Source of the DNA: Opitutia bacterium
GTDB taxonomy: Bacteria > Verrucomicrobiota > Verrucomicrobiia > Opitutales > Opitutaceae
DNA: 64,000 nucleotides
Direction: 5' to 3'
Assembly: GCA_016190985.1 (NCBI GenBank)
Contig: JACPPI010000031.1
Location: 1 to 64,000, forward strand
Position 1 is the first letter of the stretch. Each line of letters begins with the position of its first letter. This document shows positions 39,404-49,315 of the stretch, one piece after another. A model generated the notes under the pieces. That model worked only from the letters and a program-made list of their open reading frames with translations. It was not told where the DNA came from and did no database searches. The position numbers and the translations under genes are program-made.

Positions 39404-41778
39404 GACTGGGCGCCGGCGGGCACGGCGGCGGGCGGCACGAATTTCGCGCACACGTCGGCGAGCCGGACCGTGCGCGGGTCGCCGGGAGCCAGGCGCGCCG
39501 CCATTTGCGAGACTCCCAGCAATATCTCCCGATGCCCGCACTCGAAGGCGAACTCCGCCAGCAGGAACCAGGCTTCGGCATCCGATTGGTCCAACCGCAG
39601 GGCGGTCTCCAGCGCCGTGGTGGCGCCGTCCCGGTTGCCGGCCCGGCGCAGGGCCACGGCCAGATCGCGCCAGACCGGCGCGGGCGCGGTGCCGCGTTGA
39701 ATCGCGGCCAGCAGGTATTCCCCGGCCCGCTTCACGCGGTTTTGGGCCAGCAGGATTCGCCCCATCCAATGGCGCGCCTCAACCGAGGCGGGATCGGCGG
39801 CGAGCTGCTGCTGCACCTGGCGCGCGGCCTCGTCGGTCATGCCCAGTTCGAGCAGATAGCCCACGGTGGCGCCGAGACCGTCGCCGCCCGCCACCTGGGC
39901 GGGGGTGATGGACTGCTTCGTCTGACGAAACGCCTCGGGGCCTTTTTCCACCAGCTCGTCATGGGCGGTGAGCAGCAATTCCCCAAAAGCATCGCTGGCG
40001 GCGAGCGGATCCAGGAAAAGCGGCCGGGCCGACATGGCCTCGCGAATGCGCGCGCGCAGGCTGGCGCGCGCGGCGTCATCCGCCGCCAGCCGGCCGATGA
40101 TCGCGGCGTAGCCGGCCTCGTCCGTGGCGATCAATTCGCCGAGACCGAGCTGCCGCAGCAGCGCCGCCCCCATGCGGGAGCGCATCGTGTCGCCTTCCCA
40201 CACGACGACCGGCAGGCCGAGTTCCAGCGGGTCGACGAGGGAGTTCACCCCGCCGAACGGAAACGTGTCGAGATAGACATCGCCGAGCGCGAGCAGCGCC
40301 TTGACATCGGCGCGCGATGGAAACCGCGCCGCCGACAGCACGAGGCGCGAAGCCGCCACGCCCTGCGCGGCCAGCACCTGCTCCATCTCGGCCCGGAAGC
40401 GCCGGACGGGATAATCGGACGACCAGTTCGGGTTGAAGGGATGCAGCAGCAGACGCGACCCGGGCACGGCGGCGAGCTGACGCGCCCAGGTTGCGCGCAT
40501 CTCCGGGATGACCTTGAAATAGTTGGCGGCGGACACGAACACCAGGGCGTCCTCCGGCAGGCCGAGCGCCGCGCGGGTGAATCCCTGTGTCGGCTCCTGC
40601 CGGTCGGCGTCGTAGTTGAAGGCGTGGGCCGGGCCGGGCAGCAGCGCGAGCCGCTCGGAAAAATGCCCCGCCGCGCCGGCCGATTCCGTCAGCGTGCCCG
40701 ACACATAGAGGTCGATCTCGGGCAGGCCCGAGGTGATGCACGAGGAGTTGTTGACCACCTGCAGCGGCGCGACGCGGTGCAGGGCCAGCTGCGTGACCTC
40801 GTTGACCACCGCCGTGACGTTGGTGCCGAACACGACGACATCGAGCGCGGCGGCGCGCAGCGTCGTCAGCTGGCCCGGCAGATCCTTGGGCAGGATTTGC
40901 AGGCTCCGGGCGTGCTGACGGCAATAGTCCTCGAGCGGCGTGTTGGTCCGGTGATGGGCGAAGAGCAGCACCTCGAAGCGCTCGGGGTCGAGCCGCTCGA
41001 AGCTCGGCAGCGTCGTGTAGGTCTCCGTCTGCGGGGAAAAATGCCGGTTGACGAAACCCACGCGCAGCCGCCGGCCGTCCCGGGGCAGCGGCAGCAGCGG
41101 CGGATTCTCGCGCACGCCGAACAGCAGGCGCAGCAGCCGGCCGCGCAGTTCCGCGTGCCGCCGCAGGGAGCCCGGCGCAAAATAGAGCGGGATGCTGTTG
41201 GCGGTCTGCGCGTAGGCGTGCAAGGCGGCCCGCACGGCGGTCGCGCCGCGCGCCGGTTCGGCGATCCGCACCAGTTCCTCCAGCCGGCGAAGGCCGTGGG
41301 CCGCGTAGGCCTCCGCCTGCCCCACCGCGCAAAATCCCTGCGGCACATGAAACAGGTAACTGACGTAATCGGCCCAGAGCCAGCGGGGCACATCGGCCAG
41401 CGCCGGCGCGGACGTCCACTGGGCCGCCGGCGCCAGCAGCATCGCCGCCAGCAGGCCGGGCCAGCCTTTCTCTCCGGCGAATTCGCCGGCCAGGGTGATT
41501 TCCTCGTGGCTCACCGGCCGGTCCGACACGCCGGAAGCGGCGACGGCCGTGAGCAGCGCGCGGACGGCGTCAAGTTCCGCGCCTTGCTTCCGCCCCGGGT
41601 CAAGCTCGGCGATGGCCGCGGCGGCGGCGTGGCAGGTCTGCCGCAACTCGGCCGTGACGGCGGGATCGGCGGGCTGTTCGCGGGAGGCGGCCAAGCCGAG
41701 TTTCAACGGCTCGAGAAATTCGGCGGGCCCGGCCGGCGGGCGGAAAAGGGAACAGGGCTCGGCTGTGACGGTGCTCAT
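39400..41778 (-). CDS. SPINDLY/OGT-like O-glycosyltransferase with C-terminal TPRs
   Basis: The protein has 792 residues. The GT41 region (about 235-600) has RRLRVGFVNRHFSPQTETYT, LQVVNNSSCITSGLPEIDLY, and YLDTFPFGGVNSLVDPLELG, then LPVVVWEGDT. About 150 residues at the C-terminus (640-790) form TPR-like helices, for example HWMGRILLAQNRVKRAGEYL and ALETALRLDQSDAEAWFLLA. The order (transferase then TPR) is the reverse of the partner gene at 42116. It may glycosylate Ser/Thr of flagellin. It is the head of a tight cluster with GT2 and follows a 337-nt gap without a clear promoter. Confidence 0.85.
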   Translation of the reverse strand: MSTVTAEPCSLFRPPAGPAEFLEPLKLGLAASREQPADPAVTAELRQTCHAAAAAIAELDPGRKQGAELDAVRALLTAVAASGVSDRPVSHEEITLAGEFAGEKGWPGLLAAMLLAPAAQWTSAPALADVPRWLWADYVSYLFHVPQGFCAVGQAEAYAAHGLRRLEELVRIAEPARGATAVRAALHAYAQTANSIPLYFAPGSLRRHAELRGRLLRLLFGVRENPPLLPLPRDGRRLRVGFVNRHFSPQTETYTTLPSFERLDPERFEVLLFAHHRTNTPLEDYCRQHARSLQILPKDLPGQLTTLRAAALDVVVFGTNVTAVVNEVTQLALHRVAPLQVVNNSSCITSGLPEIDLYVSGTLTESAGAAGHFSERLALLPGPAHAFNYDADRQEPTQGFTRAALGLPEDALVFVSAANYFKVIPEMRATWARQLAAVPGSRLLLHPFNPNWSSDYPVRRFRAEMEQVLAAQGVAASRLVLSAARFPSRADVKALLALGDVYLDTFPFGGVNSLVDPLELGLPVVVWEGDTMRSRMGAALLRQLGLGELIATDEAGYAAIIGRLAADDAARASLRARIREAMSARPLFLDPLAASDAFGELLLTAHDELVEKGPEAFRQTKQSITPAQVAGGDGLGATVGYLLELGMTDEAARQVQQQLAADPASVEARHWMGRILLAQNRVKRAGEYLLAAIQRGTAPAPVWRDLAVALRRAGNRDGATTALETALRLDQSDAEAWFLLAEFAFECGHREILLGVSQMAARLAPGDPRTVRLADVCAKFVPPAAVPAGAQS

Positions 41779-42115
41779 GGGACAAGGCGGCGGTCAGAAG
41801 CGGAAAAAGGCCAGCACGCGGCGGAACCGGCGCGGCGGGCGCGGTGGCAGCGCCGCGGTCCGGGCGCACGAACGTGAGACCGGGGCGGGACCGCTCCCAC
41901 TCTTGTGCGGATCAGACGGGCGCCGCGCCGATGACAGGCACCACGGGAAGCTCACCGGAATCGATGGTGGTTGCATGGCGCCCAAAGAGCAAAGCACAGG
42001 CCAACAACCATCCGGTCACTGCTACTCGCTGGGGCCTAGCGCGATAATAGAGTTAATTTCGCGGAATAATTTTCTCCCAACCCGACGGCTCATTGGCCCG
42101 GGCGGGACCGGCAAA
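41779..42115. other. Non-coding gap between the two OGT-like genes
   Basis: There is no gene I can support here. The right end is AT-richer than the window (GATAATAGAGTTAATTTCGC around 42041-42060) and carries one arm of a 12-bp inverted repeat. No FliA or sigma-54 match is seen on the minus strand, so the 39400-41778 gene is probably transcribed by read-through. Confidence 0.4.
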
Positions 42116-42124
42116 TTATTCCGC
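42061..42124. repeat. 12-bp inverted repeat spanning the OGT stop codon
   Basis: GCGGAATAATTT (42061-42072) and AAATTATTCCGC (42113-42124) are exact inverted copies with a 40-bp GC-rich centre. The right arm includes the TAA of the OGT gene (42116-42118). In the RNA it would form a long hairpin at the 3' end. It may be a terminator-like structure or the ends of a small insertion. Confidence 0.7.
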
Positions 42125-44026
42125 AGCCGCCATCGCTCCGAGCGGCGCCGCGCGGGGAGAGCGGCGGCACCAGGCTTGCCAGCACTCGCGCAAGGCGTCG
42201 CCGAATCGTCTCGCCTGGCCGGCGTGATCCAGCAGCGCGCTGCGGCGCAGGTCGTCGCGCAATCCGGCGCGGATTTCCGCGAGCCGGGCGCGGTCCCCCG
42301 CGAGCCGCACGGCGGCGGCGACGTAATTTTCCTCATCCACGGCCACCCACTCGGGATGGCCGCAGGCCGCGAGCAGACTGGCGCTGACGCGCGCCATGTG
42401 CCGGTCGCCGGCCAGCGCGACGACGGGCACGCCCATCCACAAGGCCTCGCAGGTGGTGGTGGTGCCGTTGTAGGGCGAGGTGTCCAGCGCCACATCCACG
42501 CGGTGATAACCCGCGAGGTGCGAACGGGTGTCAGGCGTTCGCTCCAGGCAGTCGATGCGGTCCGGCGCAACGCCGGCGCGGGCGAACCCGGCGGCGAAGC
42601 GCGCGCGTTGCGCCGGCTCGCCGAAACCCGAGCCCTTGAGACACAGCCGGGAACCGGGCACCGCCTGGAGGATGCGGGCCCACAGCGCGAGCATCGGCTC
42701 CGTGATTTTCGCCGGATTGTTGAAGCACCCGAAGGTGATGTGGCCGCGCGCCAGCGCCGGCGGCGGCTGCACCGCGGGCGCCTCGGCCGGTGGCGCATAG
42801 GCCCAGGCGGTCGGCGCGAAACGGATGAGCTGCTCGGTCGCAAATCCGTCGGCCTCGCCCGGCGGATCGGCGACCGCGTCGGTGAAACGGTGGTCCATGG
42901 CCGGCAGTCCGGTCGTGTCGGGATAGCCGAGGTAGGTCACCTGCACGGGCGCGAGTCGCCGCGCGAAAAGCGGCAGGCGGTTCGTCATGCCCGTGTGTCC
43001 GGCGAGGTCGATGAGGATGTCGGGGGCGTCCGCGCGGATCGCGGCCTCGACCGTGTCGCCCGGCCGGCCGAGGAAGTTCCGCCAGATGTCGGCGAGGCCG
43101 CGCAGCCGCGCGGTGACTTCATCCTCCCGGAAATGATCGTGGTAGAGGCAGACCTCGAACTCCGTGCGGTCGAGGCGGGCGACCAGCGGTTCGAGAAAAT
43201 AGGCGACCGAGTGCGTGCGCAGGTCGGGCGAGAGGAAGGCGAGGCGCAGCCGGCGGCCCGGCTCGGGCGCATTGGGCAGCGGCCGCGCGGCGCATTGGCC
43301 GACCGACCGGCCATAGGCCACGTGCGCGGCGAACAGTTCGCCGCGGGATATTCCCCCGATCGAGTGCAGGGCAAACAGCAGGTAGCTGTGCGCCTCGTGG
43401 TGCCGCGGGTTCGCGGCGAGGTATCGCCGATAGTCCGCGACGGCCTCCGGCATGCGGTGCAACTGATGGAGCGCCTGCGCGCGGCCGAAGCGGCCGAGAG
43501 CGCAATTCGGGTCCGCGGCCAGCGCGCGGTCGTGGCAGGCCAGCGCCTCGGCCGAGCGCCCCGCCAGGCTCAGGGTGAGGCCGAAGTTATACCAGCCCGG
43601 CGCGTAGTCCGGCCGGAGCGCGGCGACTTTTTCGTGGCAGGCGACGGCCTCGGCGAGCCGGTCCTGGGCCTTCAGGCAGTAGGCCAGGTTTTCCCAACCC
43701 TCGACAAAATCCGCCCGCAGCCGCACGGCGCGCCGGAAATGCGCCTCGGCTTCGGCGGGGCGGCCGGCGGCGAGCAGGGCGAGCGCGAAGCGCATCGCGC
43801 AGACGTGGTCGCGCGGGGCGGCGGCGTGCGCGCGGCCCAGCAGGTCGACCGCCGCCGGGATGCGGCCGGCCTGGTAGGCGGCCAGGCCGGAGAGGTGCAG
43901 GACATCGAAATTCCCCGGCGCGACGGAGCGCAGCCGTTGATAAATCTGCTCGGCCGCGGCGATCCGGCCCGCCCGGTGGTGCGCCACGGCCTGGTTGAGC
44001 AGCGACTGGACTTGCGCCGGCGACAT
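42116..44026 (-). CDS. TPR plus SPINDLY-type O-linked glycosyltransferase
   Basis: The product is 636 residues from ATG 44026; a GTG at 44050 would add eight. TPR repeats cover about 2-235 (for example AEQIYQRLRSVAPGNFDVLH, ACHEKVAALRPDYAPGWYNF). The GT41 catalytic part (about 250-620) contains RRLRLAFLSPDLRTHSVAYF, DILIDLAGHTGMTNRLPLFA, APVQVTYLGYPDTTGLPAMD, HITFGCFNNPAKITEPMLAL and LDTSPYNGTTTTCEALWMGV, a full set of SPINDLY/OGT motifs. A FliA-type promoter (44104-44130) precedes it. It likely adds a sugar to Ser/Thr of flagellin. Confidence 0.92.
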   Translation of the reverse strand: MSPAQVQSLLNQAVAHHRAGRIAAAEQIYQRLRSVAPGNFDVLHLSGLAAYQAGRIPAAVDLLGRAHAAAPRDHVCAMRFALALLAAGRPAEAEAHFRRAVRLRADFVEGWENLAYCLKAQDRLAEAVACHEKVAALRPDYAPGWYNFGLTLSLAGRSAEALACHDRALAADPNCALGRFGRAQALHQLHRMPEAVADYRRYLAANPRHHEAHSYLLFALHSIGGISRGELFAAHVAYGRSVGQCAARPLPNAPEPGRRLRLAFLSPDLRTHSVAYFLEPLVARLDRTEFEVCLYHDHFREDEVTARLRGLADIWRNFLGRPGDTVEAAIRADAPDILIDLAGHTGMTNRLPLFARRLAPVQVTYLGYPDTTGLPAMDHRFTDAVADPPGEADGFATEQLIRFAPTAWAYAPPAEAPAVQPPPALARGHITFGCFNNPAKITEPMLALWARILQAVPGSRLCLKGSGFGEPAQRARFAAGFARAGVAPDRIDCLERTPDTRSHLAGYHRVDVALDTSPYNGTTTTCEALWMGVPVVALAGDRHMARVSASLLAACGHPEWVAVDEENYVAAAVRLAGDRARLAEIRAGLRDDLRRSALLDHAGQARRFGDALRECWQAWCRRSPRAAPLGAMAAAE

Positions 44027-44103
44027 GTCAGCGGACAACGACGGCAGCACCCGGCGCCTGGGCGGTCGCCGGGTGGGAAAGCGGGCACGGGATCACTCCC
44101 GCG

Positions 44104-44130
44104 TGATCGGCACACCGCGCCCGCGCTTGA
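44104..44130 (-). promoter_or_regulatory. FliA-type promoter of the OGT gene
   Basis: TCAA-N15-GCCGATCA on the minus strand. It faces the plus-strand FliA site at 44143-44169 with 12 bp between the -35 elements, so one small region drives both genes. Confidence 0.7.
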
Positions 44131-44142
44131 GGCAAAAGCGGC

Positions 44143-44169
44143 TCAAGCCGCCGGCGATATGGCCGATGA
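44143..44169 (+). promoter_or_regulatory. FliA-type promoter of the HDOD gene at 44219
   Basis: TCAA-N15-GCCGATGA with exact spacing. The predicted start gives a leader of about 43 nt to the ATG. Confidence 0.7.
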
Positions 44170-44218
44170 AGGTAGACACCACCCGGCTCAAGTGTCCGCG
44201 AACCCGGCCCTCCCTCCT

Positions 44219-45157
44219 ATGCAAGAAATCCTGCCCTCCCACGCTTCGGACAAGCATACGCGCCCCTACGGCGATGAGGAGATTGAGCGCCGGCTGGGCG
44301 CGTGCCCCAAGCTGGCCTCGCTCCAGACCATCAACCGGGCGTTGCGCCAGCTGCTGAACTCCGAGCACAGCCTCAATTCGCAGATCGCGGAGATCATCCG
44401 GCGGGATCCGTCGCTCTCCGCCCGGTTGCTGCGCATGGTGAACTCGGTGTATTTCGGCAACTCGACCCGCATCAGCAACATTGAGGAGGCGGTGTTTTTC
44501 CTCGGCCTCCGCCAGATCCGCGAGCTGTCGACCGCCACGCCGGTGATCGAGGACATGCAGCAGTTGCATCCGGGCACGGCGGGCGACGCGCCCCTCCCCT
44601 GGACCGAACTCTGGCGGCACAGCATCGGCACGGCGGCGCTGACCCGCGAAATCCTGCTTTCCACCAGCGTCACGGTGGACGACGACACCGACTACCTGGC
44701 CGGACTGCTCCACAACGTCGGCAAGGTCGTCATGGCCTACGCGTTTCCCGACGAGACCCGGCAGATCATGGGGACGACCGCGGCGGATCCGGCCGCGGTC
44801 TGCAGCCTGGAGCAGGACCTGATCGGCTGGGATCACGCCCGGATCGGCGCCCACTACCTGGCGCGCCACCAGCTTTCGGAGGAGATCACTTTTGCGGTGC
44901 TTTATCACAACGAGCCCGACCAGGCGCCGCGCCACCAGATGTTCGCCGCGGCGGTGCAGGTCGCCGACCATCTCGCGCGCCATGCCGGCATCTCCGGCGG
45001 CTTTGAGACGATCGCGCCGGTCGAGCCGGATTCGTGGCTGAAATTGCCGGGTTGGGAAATTCTCTACGGCCGGGATGGCAAGGAGACGGCGCTGGCCCGG
45101 GCCCATGTCGCCAATTCGCTCCAGCGCCTGCCCTCCATGCTGCAGGGCCTGGTCTGA
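44219..45157 (+). CDS. HDOD-domain protein
   Basis: The product is 312 residues from ATG 44219. The HDOD domain covers about 20-225: LGACPKLASLQTINRALRQL, then IIRRDPSLSARLLRMVNSVY, and DYLAGLLHNVGKVVMAYAFP, where the HD position reads HN. No GGDEF or EAL partner is attached. HDOD proteins are non-catalytic signalling modules, often linked to chemotaxis and flagella. A FliA-type promoter puts it in the motility regulon. It is divergent from the OGT gene. Exact role unknown. Confidence 0.88.
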   Translation: MQEILPSHASDKHTRPYGDEEIERRLGACPKLASLQTINRALRQLLNSEHSLNSQIAEIIRRDPSLSARLLRMVNSVYFGNSTRISNIEEAVFFLGLRQIRELSTATPVIEDMQQLHPGTAGDAPLPWTELWRHSIGTAALTREILLSTSVTVDDDTDYLAGLLHNVGKVVMAYAFPDETRQIMGTTAADPAAVCSLEQDLIGWDHARIGAHYLARHQLSEEITFAVLYHNEPDQAPRHQMFAAAVQVADHLARHAGISGGFETIAPVEPDSWLKLPGWEILYGRDGKETALARAHVANSLQRLPSMLQGLV

Positions 45158-45175
45158 GCCGGAGCGATGCAGTTC

Positions 45176-45254
45176 AAGGTGGAGCGGGTTGACCTCAACC
45201 CGCTGGTGTGCGAGCGGACATCCTCAAGCGCGTTGGGTCAACGCGCTCCACCTT
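45176..45254. repeat. 79-bp compound palindrome
   Basis: Outer arms AAGGTGGAGCG (45176-45186) and CGCTCCACCTT (45244-45254) are exact 11-bp inverted copies. Two inner hairpins overlap them: AGCGGGTTG/CAACCCGCT (45183-45204) and AGCGCGTTG/CAACGCGCT (45227-45247). It looks like a REP/BIME-type or non-autonomous element in the intergenic gap after the HDOD gene. The rest of the gap to 45456 shows no gene. Confidence 0.75.
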
Positions 45255-45456
45255 CTGGTGCGGCCGCTTCCGGCTGAAAGGGGCTTCAACTGCCTGTGTC
45301 CGTCTCATGCCAACGTCCCGATGACTTGGACTATGGAACAGCATGCGATGGGCAGGGCGCGATCGCTGTGCGCCGTCAGGACAATCGCGGACGGCCCGTC
45401 GGTCCGTCCCTGCCGGCGCAGCCGCGCCAAAGTCCACAAGTCAAAGGACCTCGGTC

Positions 45457-45882
45457 TCAGCCGGTGGCGGCCATCGGCATCGCGCCGGCGGACGCCGCCT
45501 GCGTGGCGGTCGCGGCCGGGCCCGCCTCGCTCAGGGCCGTGCGGCCGTCGAGCCATTTGTCGGCGATCTGTCCGGCCTCCATCCGCCAGTTGGTCTCGGG
45601 CTTGGAGTAGACGGCGTGGACCGTGCTGTTCTCCGTGCCCTGCCAGGCGAGGTTGGCTTTCAGACAAAAAGATCCGTCCGCCAGATTGAAACCCTGCACG
45701 AGGATCGAACCCGCCGCGCTGGTGACCCGGGCGGGCGAGCGGATGGAGAGGGTGAGCCGGGCGAGACCCAGGCGAAAATTGACCAGCCGCAGGGTGTCCC
45801 AGGTTCCGCCGCCCGGAGTCGGGTCGTTGGCGACCAGCGCCCGCTCGATTTCCGAAAGCAGGGAGAGAAGTCGGGATGACAT
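45457..45882 (-). CDS. Hypothetical protein under a FliA-type promoter
   Basis: The product is 141 residues from ATG 45882 (a TTG at 45897 would add five). It opens with a helix SSRLLSLLSEIERALVANDP and continues with strand-rich segments RLGLARLTLSIRSPARVTSA, then GSFCLKANLAWQGTENSTVH. The tail is Ala-rich. There is no signal peptide, membrane helix or recognised family. A near-perfect FliA promoter (45907-45933) about 25 nt upstream is the best clue and implies a motility function. It is convergent with the HDOD gene and divergent from the sigma-54 regulator. Confidence 0.75.
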   Translation of the reverse strand: MSSRLLSLLSEIERALVANDPTPGGGTWDTLRLVNFRLGLARLTLSIRSPARVTSAAGSILVQGFNLADGSFCLKANLAWQGTENSTVHAVYSKPETNWRMEAGQIADKWLDGRTALSEAGPAATATQAASAGAMPMAATG

Positions 45883-45906
45883 GGCGTCTGGATTCAACCC
45901 TGTGCC

Positions 45907-45933
45907 CTATCGGCCGGAATGCCGGGAAGTTTA
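45907..45933 (-). promoter_or_regulatory. FliA-type promoter of the 45457-45882 gene
   Basis: CTAAA plus N14, then GCCGATAG on the minus strand (TAAA-N15-GCCGATAG). The leader is about 18 nt. It is the same CTAAAC-type -35 as at fliD. Confidence 0.8.
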
Positions 45934-46029
45934 GCCGGTTTTGGGAAAAGTTGCCGCACGACGTCCCCGAGCACGGTTTTGATTGTATCAAGCCACCCGA
46001 CGGTCTAGCCGTTGCTGCCCGTTGTCCCC

Positions 46030-47502
<1,473 letters not shown>

Positions 47503-47548
47503 ATTGGCGGCGGCGGGCCGCGCTCTTTCCGCGCGCCGAGAATAGGGC

Positions 47549-47575
47549 TAAGGTCGGGCGGCGGCGCGCCGATAC
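47549..47575 (+). promoter_or_regulatory. FliA-type promoter of cheX
   Basis: TAAG-N15-GCCGATAC. The predicted transcription start (about 47582) lies after an in-frame ATG at 47581, so the cheX start must be the later ATG at 47608. Confidence 0.7.
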
Positions 47576-47607
47576 AGCAGATGCGCCTCCCTTCACCCCG
47601 ACTCACC

Positions 47608-48144
47608 ATGCCCGCTGCCGCCGTAATCACCGAAACCCTGATCCGTGAGAACATCAACCGCGCCGTCAGCGATGTCTTCAAGACCATGCTCGGGCGGATC
47701 CCGACCTTCGTCAGCGTGACGGAGATGTCGCGCCGCGACGACATGGCGCCGCCGCCCCCCGGCCCGGCCAGCGGCATGACCACGTTCGTGGTCGGCACGG
47801 TGGGCTTCCTGGGCGACATCAACGGCCTCATCTACCTCTGCCTCGACGAGCCTTTCGCGCGGCTCACGACCTGCCACCTGCTCGGCCTGAGCGAAGCCGA
47901 GGCCATGGAGGCCGGCGACGAGGCGGTCAACGACGCCATCGGCGAGATCACCAACATGACGGTCGGCAGTTTCAAGAACGGCCTCTGCGACGCCGGTTAC
48001 CCCTGCATGCTCACCATCCCCTCCATCCTGCGCGGCAGCAATTTTTCCATCGAGCCCATCAGCAGCACCACCCGCTACGTCTACAACTTCGAATCCACCG
48101 GCCACAAGGTCGCCGTGGACATCCTGCTCAAGGGCAACGACTGA
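47608..48144 (+). CDS. cheX: CheX-type chemotaxis phosphatase
   Basis: The product is 178 residues from ATG 47608. The single E-x-x-N phosphatase motif is in AVNDAIGEITNMTVGSFKNG (GEITN). The N-terminal RENINRAVSDVFKTMLGRIP and the VVGTVGFLGDINGLIYLCLD strand fit the CheX fold. It dephosphorylates CheY-P. It replaces CheZ here and can also work with CheD. The following REC-REC gene starts 16 nt on. Confidence 0.85.
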   Translation: MPAAAVITETLIRENINRAVSDVFKTMLGRIPTFVSVTEMSRRDDMAPPPPGPASGMTTFVVGTVGFLGDINGLIYLCLDEPFARLTTCHLLGLSEAEAMEAGDEAVNDAIGEITNMTVGSFKNGLCDAGYPCMLTIPSILRGSNFSIEPISSTTRYVYNFESTGHKVAVDILLKGND

Positions 48145-48160
48145 TCCCCACCCTCCCGCC

Positions 48161-49315
48161 ATGCGCTACAAAATACTCACTGTCGATGACTCCAAGACCG
48201 TCCGCATCATCGTGCGGAAGGCCTTCAAATCCTATGATTGCGACATCCTCGAGGCCGGCAACGGCGTCGAGGGCCTCGCCGTCGCCGCCAAGGATTCGCC
48301 CGACGTCATCCTGCTCGACATCACCATGCCCGTGATGGACGGCGTGGAGATGCTCACCCGCATCAAGTCCGACGCGCAGCTCAAGGGCATCCCCGTCATC
48401 ATGCTCACCGCCGAGGGCGGCCGGGACAATGTGCTCAAGATCGCCAAGATCGGCGTGCGCGACTACCTCGTGAAGCCCTTCAAGGAGGAGGTGCTCATCG
48501 AGAAGGTCGGCCGCATCATCGACCTCAAGCCGCTCACCGACCAGGCCGCCAAGGCCAAGTCCATCTTTGATCCCGCCACCATCCTCGTGGTCGAGGACAA
48601 GCCCGCCATCGTCGCGCAGATCCAGGAAGGCCTGAAACACACGCCCTGGAAGGTCCATGGCGCCAGCACCCAGGGCGAGGCCCTCGATTTCTGCACCAAG
48701 ACCCCGCCGGACCTGATCCTCGTCAGCCTGTCGCTGCCGGAGGAGGCCGCCTTTTCGCTCTTCCGCGTCCTGCGCGCCAGCATCAAGACGAAGTATACCC
48801 CCATCTTCGCCCTCGCCGTCAAAACCGAGACCGGCCAGCAGCAGCAGGCCCAGACTCTCGGCTTCTCCGCGCTCATCACCAAGCCGATCGATCTCGGCGA
48901 CCTGGAGGGCAAGATCTGCAAGGCCATGAACCTCGACACCTCGGAGCGCTACTTTAAGATCGAGCCCGGGTTTCTCGTGATGCGCCTCCCGGAGAACTGC
49001 TCGCCCTCCGTCCTCGGGGAGGTGGCCAACTATCTCAAGCCGAAGTTCTCCGAGGCGGTCGACGCCGGCCTGTCCCGCATGATCATCGACATCCACGAAC
49101 TGAAGAACCTGCACATGGGGGTGATCAAACTGCTCTTCCAGGCCATGCAGACCTGCCGCGAGCTCTCCCTCCAGTTCGCCCTGGTCGGCAACGCCCAGAT
49201 CATCACGGAATGCAAGGGCTTCGAGGACACCCGCAACTGGCAGTTCTACGAATCGATCGACGAGGCCAAGGCCAACCTCGGCAAGGCCGCCGCCGCGCAA
49301 CTGGTCCCGGCCTGA
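48161..49315 (+). CDS. REC-pseudoREC-STAS-like regulator
   Basis: The protein has 384 residues. REC1 (1-120) is canonical: ILTVDDSKTVRIIVRKAF, phosphoacceptor Asp53 in ILLDITMPVMDG, and VKPF. REC2 (about 138-262) has the acidic ILVVEDKP, but the phosphoacceptor position is Ser189 in LILVSLSLPEE, so it should not be phosphorylated. The last 120 residues (LGEVANYLKPKFSEAVDAGL, then SRMIIDIHELKNLHMGVIKL) resemble a STAS domain. REC1 could serve as the CheY-type output target of cheX next to it, and the C-terminal domain as a partner-binding unit. Confidence 0.88.
   Translation: MRYKILTVDDSKTVRIIVRKAFKSYDCDILEAGNGVEGLAVAAKDSPDVILLDITMPVMDGVEMLTRIKSDAQLKGIPVIMLTAEGGRDNVLKIAKIGVRDYLVKPFKEEVLIEKVGRIIDLKPLTDQAAKAKSIFDPATILVVEDKPAIVAQIQEGLKHTPWKVHGASTQGEALDFCTKTPPDLILVSLSLPEEAAFSLFRVLRASIKTKYTPIFALAVKTETGQQQQAQTLGFSALITKPIDLGDLEGKICKAMNLDTSERYFKIEPGFLVMRLPENCSPSVLGEVANYLKPKFSEAVDAGLSRMIIDIHELKNLHMGVIKLLFQAMQTCRELSLQFALVGNAQIITECKGFEDTRNWQFYESIDEAKANLGKAAAAQLVPA

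Noticed and set aside
41794-41997. 67-codon minus-strand frame in the gap between the OGT genes
   Set aside because: No ribosome-binding site, no domain, and Arg/Pro/Ser-rich content. Probably not coding.
41900-42060. Possible c-di-GMP riboswitch in the gap between the OGT genes
   Set aside because: I looked for GEMM-type conserved segments on both strands in this gap and found none in the right order.
41495-45157. 1220-codon plus-strand frame
   Set aside because: Only the last 312 codons (from 44219) form a known domain (HDOD). The rest is antisense to the OGT genes.
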